A stretch of DNA of 24,115 bases, taken from Saccoglossus kowalevskii. Lineage: Eukaryota > Hemichordata > Enteropneusta > Harrimaniidae. This document shows positions 19,801-24,115 of the stretch, piece after piece. The DNA lies in contig NW_003134356.1 in NCBI RefSeq assembly GCF_000003605.2, positions 73,790 through 97,904 of the forward strand, written 5' to 3'. Every line of letters begins with the position of its first letter. Within the stretch, counting starts at the first letter, position 1. The notes beneath the pieces are model-generated. The model was not told the origin of the DNA. It searched no databases and saw only the letters and a list, made by a program, of their open reading frames with translations. A program made the position numbers and the translations under genes.

Positions 19801-22800
19801 TTTTCGGTCGGTCACTGAGGGCAACAAAACAATTTTTTTTTTGGCCCTTAAATGTGTGTGCGTGTGCGTGTGTTCAGTATTTTTTAGTCTACCAGCATAT
19901 GTGAGATCCACTGGGTAGATGGGATTGCAATTTACTACACAGATTACGATGAACTCCAGACCTGATTAGTTTTGATTCATGCATAATTTGCATAATTTGC
20001 ATAATAATTAACAGACTTTAGCATTTGTAGGCTGTACTTGCAGGCTGTACTTGCAGGCTGTACTTGCAGGCTGTACTTGTAGGCTGTACTTGTAGGCTAT
20101 ACTTGTAGGCTAGACACTAAGGAAATGTGTTGTCATGTGGTGTTGCCATGCATCAAATTGGGCAGATCAAGGATGTTATTCTTTAAATTTGATTGCATTT
20201 TGTACAATATTGAGCTCAGTTTAACATTGGTTTCAAATGAATAAATATGTATACCATAAATTTATGTTTCTTGTGTGTATAAATATGTAGTTACCCGACC
20301 AATTATCACAGAATCATACTGCTAAAACACACACTGGTAATTTGAGTTGAGAATTTTGTTTGAGTGAGGAGTACTGTAAATCATTTTAAATTCAGTGGGG
20401 TTAAAAAATTGTGTGAAAATGAGAAATACAAAATAATCAAGTAGCAGTAAACAGGGATGCTAGAGAAATCAATTGTGTCTTCATAACATTTGTTCTTTTC
20501 AAATAATAAATCATGGAAATTGACAGTCAGAAACAGAAATGTTTGTATTAATAGCATTATAGGCACAATCATGAGATCTTAGTAAAAACTGACAATAAAA
20601 TAGGAAGCTAGTAATTCATAAAGTAGATTATTAATTGTCTGTAGCCATTTAAATGCAGACAATATGCCCAGATGATACCTGTAAATATGTTTTCAACACC
20701 ATATGTGCTATAAAAGCCATTATTTTTTTCGCCAAGGTTTTGGTGCAACATTTTGTTGTTTTTATAAACATTTCTTTAATTCTTTCATAATTATTAACCA
20801 AATGGACATACATGTAATTCCTTTCTGGCTCTATTGGTCTTGTTCAAAGTTTGGTAAAATTATGAAAAAAATTAGGTTTTATTTTGTGAAAGTTGACAAA
20901 AGTAGGTGTTGAAAGGTTTAAACTGTCACAATTGTCATGCTGTATCATTTACAATGTGGGTCCCATGTGATGGATACAATGCCTGTAAAATACATTGTTC
21001 ATTTCTCAGAAATTCAAATGCAATTTGACTGTGACGCTTTAATTAATTGCCTAAATAAAAACGTTTTCATTGCTACAAAATTCTTCTATTTTCACACACT
21101 CAAAAATCATGAAAATTAACTCAAATTTGTTGTGAAAGTAAACTTTTTCACAAAATAATTATGAATCATATTTTTATTTTTTTTTCAAACTTTTGATCAA
21201 GCCCTATAGCCATTCAAAAATTATAATCATCTGTGTTTTAAATTATTAACAAATTTATGGAAAAATACAAATTATTATAGCATTACAGGTTAACTCAGAT
21301 GTTTTATATTTTTATTTTACAGATGCTGATCTCAAGAAATTTGAGGAGATGGTAGAATTGAAAGGTGGAAAATTTATTATGGGAACCGACGAACCAAATG
21401 CACGAGATGGTGAAGGCCCCTCCAGAAAAGTTACCGTAAAACCATTCAAAATAATGAGATATCCAGTGACGAATGCTGCTTTTAGGTAAAAATAGACGAC
21501 TTGCTCTCCTGACAGTCCAAACATTAAATTTGGAAAATTATTTATCAATTACTTAGAATTACTTTACTCTATTTGAAAAATTAAAATCGATGATCGGAAT
21601 TGATTATTTTTAATTAATATGAATAAAAAACAATACTCTACATTTTGATGTCAACAAATGTATGCATGATCTTATCTGGAAAATAAAAAAATTGCTAACA
21701 ATAATTTTAAATTTTGGTTTATAATGCTTGTTTAAGTTAATTATTTTAATTTTTCTGTAGACAATTTGTTAAAGCGAAAAGATTCAAGACGGAGGCAGAA
21801 CGTTTTCAATGGAGTTTTGTTTTTGATGCTTTTGTGAGCGAGGAAGTAAAAGCTAACATAACAGAGAGGATACCAGTAAGTTTTTTTTTTAATTTGGGGA
21901 AATCTTGATGAAAATAATGATTCAAAGACAAATTGACAAAGTCTTTGGTATGTTTTCTAATGTACATTAATGATGTCATGCAATGTCCAAATATGGGCAA
22001 TAATATATAATAATGATGTATTTGTATTATAGAACACTCCATGGTGGGTTCCGGTACCAAGAGCATATTGGAGACAGGTGAGTCCATATGTTCCCCCTAT
22101 TAAAGTATCATTGCTAATGTTTTGTGTAATCCAGGACATTTGTACCTGCAGTTCAGTTATTTTTGAACTATGTCAAATTAATAAAATTAAATTTTAAATC
22201 AAATGAGCCAAATCAAAAATGGCCATTGTTGAATCACCAAGACAGATTTCAATTAGTCAAATCAATCAATGATCACAACTGAATCATCCTAGCAGATGAA
22301 ATAAATGAAACTGCACAAACAAAATAAATTTTCAAACAATTTTGAAAATTTATTCACACATTTCCAAAAATCAAATATAGAAAACTTTTATTAAAGAAAT
22401 CGTAAAACTTATCCAATGTTGACTTTGTCGAGCGAAGCATATATACCGTATGAGTGATTGTCCGTTGGCATCTGTCATTGTCCATCGTCCATGTCAACTT
22501 TTCACTTTTTCAACTACTTCTTGAAAACTACATGCCTGAATGCTTTGATACTTTGTGTATGATGTCTTTAATTCTCTAATTTGGATGAATATTTTTGTAA
22601 TTTTTGTTTAAAAAGTGATACTTTCGACTTCTTGTAAAAAAACGCAAGTCTGATTGCTTTGATATTTAATACATATATAGGTACTACATGTGGACCTCTC
22701 TCAGATTTGTTCATTTTGTGATGATATCTTCAATTCTCCAATTTTGATGACTATTTTTGTAATTTTTGGTAAAAAGTAATATTTAAGACTTCTTGTTAAA

Positions 22801-23228
22801 AACTGATGTCTTTAATTTTCTAATTTTGATGAATATTTTTGTAATTTTTGTAAAAAGTGATATTTTCGACTTCTTGTTTACGATAATGAAATGTTAAAGT
22901 TACTAATATAAATAGCAGTGTTTCAAGTTTGAAAATTTGAACTAACAAAACTCTCAATATCAGTTTTAACTGAAGTGGGAAAGGCAGGACTTAGTTTAAA
23001 AACCTGGCAATTGAAAGCAGACACAATAATGTGAATATTCAAAGACTTTTGTTCCTAATCTTTTTTATATTTTCTAGCCTGAAGGTCAGGGTAGTACGAT
23101 CACAAAAAAACTAAATTGGCCGGCAGTTCACATTAGTGCGAATGACGCCAAGCAATACTGCCAATGGAAAGGATGGAGGCTGCCAACGGAACCTGAATGG
23201 GAGTATGCAGCTAGAGGAGGGCTTGAAT
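16714..23228 (+). CDS. SUMF2-like: SUMF2-like (pFGE) gene 2, 5' part, exons 1-5, cut by the window edge
   Basis: Spliced CDS join(16714-16807, 21323-21485, 21761-21875, 22033-22077, 23078-23228), 568 coding bases, equivalent to residues 1-189 of gene 1 plus one base. Every exon has the same length and phase as in gene 1, and the splice sites are conserved. No stop or frameshift is visible. Compared with gene 1 it differs at 15 of 190 residues, eight of them in the signal peptide. Exons 6 to 9 are not found between 23229 and the window end, so whether this copy lacks the catalytic cysteines cannot be seen. Intron 1 is 4515 bases and intron 4 is 1000 bases; both are longer than in gene 1, and both carry a copy of the same dispersed repeat. 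Likely a working paralogue, partial here only because of the window. Confidence 0.9.
18501..18621. repeat. 30-bp inverted repeat around a 28-bp tandem repeat
   Basis: Arms 18501-18530 and 18592-18621 are inverted copies matching at about 26 of 30 positions (CACTATTTGTTGGTAATTAATT against its complement). Between and overlapping them is a 28-base unit beginning GTTGGTAATT, repeated 2.6 times from 18517 to 18590. Could be a very small MITE or a hairpin-prone satellite remnant. Confidence 0.75.
18873..19390 (+). repeat. Dispersed repeat with internal ~160-bp units, copy 1
   Basis: Begins TCCGCTGTCGACTTTGTCGAGCGGAGC, itself an imperfect palindrome, then GAGTGATTGTCCGTCG. The segment from GACTTCTT to TTGCTTTGATA recurs at about 18950, 19111 and 19269, so the body is tandem units of about 160 bases. 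A related copy lies at 22420-22880. Open frames across it are translations of the repeat. Confidence 0.75.
19489..19846. mobile_element. Possible MITE with inverted ends GGCCAAAAAA...TGTTGCCCTC
   Basis: The left end GGCCAAAAAACAAACAAAC...TGTTGCCCTCA (19489-19532) faces an inverted match at 19812-19846 (TGAGGGCAACA...TTTTTTGGCC). 358 bases between the outer GGCC pairs, including a run of 23 T at 19554-19576. Ends match well only in two blocks, and I could not identify a target duplication. Confidence 0.55.
20029..20111 (+). repeat. 13-bp minisatellite, 6.4 units
   Basis: Units AGGCTGTACTTGC (three times), AGGCTGTACTTGT (twice), AGGCTATACTTGT and a final AGGCT. Preceded at 19981-20005 by a short run of GCATAATTT units. 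In intron 1 of gene 2. Confidence 0.9.
21323..21485 (+). CDS. SUMF2-like: Gene 2 exon 2
   Basis: Same 163 bases and phase as exon 2 of gene 1. I count three differences (ATA/ATT, GTA/GTG, GCG/GCT), all silent, so the encoded segment is identical. The 20 or so bases before it and about 50 bases of intron after it are also nearly identical. Confidence 0.93.
21761..21875 (+). CDS. SUMF2-like: Gene 2 exon 3
   Basis: Same 115 bases and phase as gene 1 exon 3, acceptor TTCTGTAG, donor CA|GTAAGT. Five base differences give K87Q, K93R and D121E plus two silent changes. The sequon N118-I-T is kept. Confidence 0.93.
22033..22077 (+). CDS. SUMF2-like: Gene 2 exon 4 (micro-exon)
   Basis: Encodes [15 protein letters not shown] exactly as in gene 1, with one silent change (GCT to GCA). 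Acceptor TTATAG, donor CAG|GTGAGT. Confidence 0.92.
22078..23077 (+). other. Intron 4 of gene 2, enlarged by a repeat insertion
   Basis: 1000 bases against 338 in gene 1. Both begin with nearly the same text after GTGAGTCCATA and end CTAATCTTTTTTAT..TTTTCTAG; the extra length in gene 2 includes the dispersed repeat at 22420-22880. Confidence 0.8.
22420..22880 (+). repeat. Dispersed repeat with internal ~160-bp units, copy 2
   Basis: Opens TTGACTTTGTCGAGCGAAGC and GTATGAGTGATTGTCCGT, as copy 1 does. The internal units are less regular, with several shortened ones (GACTTCTTGT at about 22627, 22788 and 22868). Located in intron 4 of gene 2. Confidence 0.75.
23078..23228 (+). CDS. SUMF2-like: Gene 2 exon 5, last exon in the window
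   Basis: Same 151 bases and phase as gene 1 exon 5, acceptor TTTTCTAG, donor T|GTGAGT. Seven base differences give R150K, L156V, E168Q and N170[18 protein letters not shown] and Cys167 are conserved. The following intron continues past the window end. Confidence 0.93.
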
Positions 23229-24115
23229 GTGAGTTGTTGCAGCTATACTTAAAGGTCCTTGAGCTGCGATTATTATCAATTTTAATATATTTTTATCCTT
23301 TTAATACAGAGCCAAATTACCTTTGTAATGCAAACTGAACAAACATATTCTAATTATGTTAATAATATACAAATTCAAAATATGGATTATTTTTGAAGAA
23401 AAAATCATTTTTCTGCTGTCTGCATGCATATGCCATGCCATACATTTTCAAACTTTACTCGGTAGTACCACAACATCATCTCTGCTCTGTAATAGATTGA
23501 ATAAAAAATATAACAAAATTGAAGAAATGCAGCCTTAACTATATCCTTGATTTTAATTTCACTTCCTGTATTTCACTGATTGGTCAATGCTTTTAATTAA
23601 GATATGCAAACTAAATGTGTAAAATGTAGTGTGTCTCACCTATTGTTTGATTCATAATAAAAATTACATTTAGTATGTGAAGTTTTGGGATTCATACAAC
23701 AGACCAGAGAGAAAAAATAGCTCACATAACACTCAGCATTCGAGGGCAGAGCGTCATCCCCAGTATAATGCCCATCAATATCTAAGATGACTATCATTTA
23801 AATAACTCAGAGATTAGAAGATAGAGTTAATTAATTAGTCAATTTTTTTTCCACATTTTGTAATGTACATAAGTCATTGACATTCTATTTTTGTTTGTTC
23901 CAAAATACATACCATATCTTTTAATGTCGCAAACGTATTAAGCAATAATGCATCTTGAAGCGAGAGGGTCGCCACCTGCGCTTGCACAAGAATTGAGTCC
24001 CAAGTGTTGATAACAAAACACGCTAAAAACGCAAAGGCTCATGGGTAGACGCTTGTTTGTAAACAATGACACGCTATGGCCATCTGACGCATGCGCAGGT
24101 AACGACTTCCCTGCT
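23229..24115 (+). other. Start of intron 5 of gene 2, to the window end
   Basis: Begins GTGAGTTGTT, the same first bases as intron 5 of gene 1, then diverges. No exon 6 (KRYPWG) is present. The last 110 bases become CpG-rich again and contain GACGCATGCGCA, which may be the edge of another inserted element. Confidence 0.65.

Larger units (their letters stand above)
16808..21322 (+). other. Intron 1 of gene 2
   Basis: 4515 bases. The first 120 or so bases are homologous to intron 1 of gene 1 (GTGAGCAT, TTGGCTATATCATTG, GATTACAG, AGTTGAAAGTT). From about 17.2 kb the sequence is AT-rich and very poor in CpG. It holds the hairpin at 18501-18621, a dispersed repeat at 18873-19390, an inverted-repeat element at 19489-19846 and a minisatellite at 20029-20111, and ends at TTTTATTTTACAG. 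Confidence 0.85.

Noticed and set aside
20029-20111. CRISPR-like array
   Set aside because: The 13-base units are directly adjacent without spacers, in an animal intron; it is a minisatellite.
21323-23228. Gene 2 as a truncated pseudogene
   Set aside because: It has no stops or frameshifts, intact splice sites and conserved phases; the missing exons 6-9 simply fall beyond the window.

Overview
The window is nuclear DNA from an intron-rich animal, most likely a marine-type invertebrate. It is AT-rich, its genes are split by GT-AG introns, and it is scattered with small non-autonomous transposons, a tRNA-derived repeat and a LINE relic. I cannot name the species. A hemichordate, cephalochordate or lophotrochozoan would all fit.

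The only protein-coding content I can support is a tandem pair of genes for SUMF2-like proteins (pFGE, the ER-lumen paralogue of formylglycine-generating enzyme), both on the + strand. Gene 1 is complete: nine exons from 1845 to 9032, 993 coding bases, 330 residues, with a signal peptide and an FGE-sulfatase domain. The two positions that hold the catalytic cysteines in SUMF1 are Asp276 and Glu281 here. Gene 2 starts at 16714. It has exons 1 to 5 with the same lengths, phases and splice sites, and it runs off the right edge before exon 6. In the shared part the signal-peptide exon has changed at 8 of 31 residues, while exon 2 differs at only three silent sites. The first 212 bases of the window resemble the start of intron 1 of gene 1, so another copy of the 5' end probably lies just beyond the left edge.

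Layout. 1-1718: upstream DNA with the intron-1-like repeat at its left end. 1719-1844: promoter region of gene 1. 1845-9032: gene 1, with a TA-flanked MITE and a TTAA-flanked MITE in intron 1 and a MITE fragment in intron 8. 9033-16583: intergenic DNA with two TTAA-type MITEs, a pair of direct repeats (one split by a hAT-like insertion with 8-bp target duplication), a dead LINE 3' end and a tRNA-derived repeat. 16584-16713: promoter region of gene 2. 16714-24115: gene 2, with long introns that carry a two-copy dispersed repeat, a 13-bp minisatellite, an inverted-repeat element and a 30-bp hairpin. CpG is frequent in most of the first 17 kb and very scarce from about 17.2 kb, inside gene 2.

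I found no new enzyme system. The most informative things are the amplified pFGE locus, its uneven divergence, and the transposon that can be dated against an empty paralogous site.
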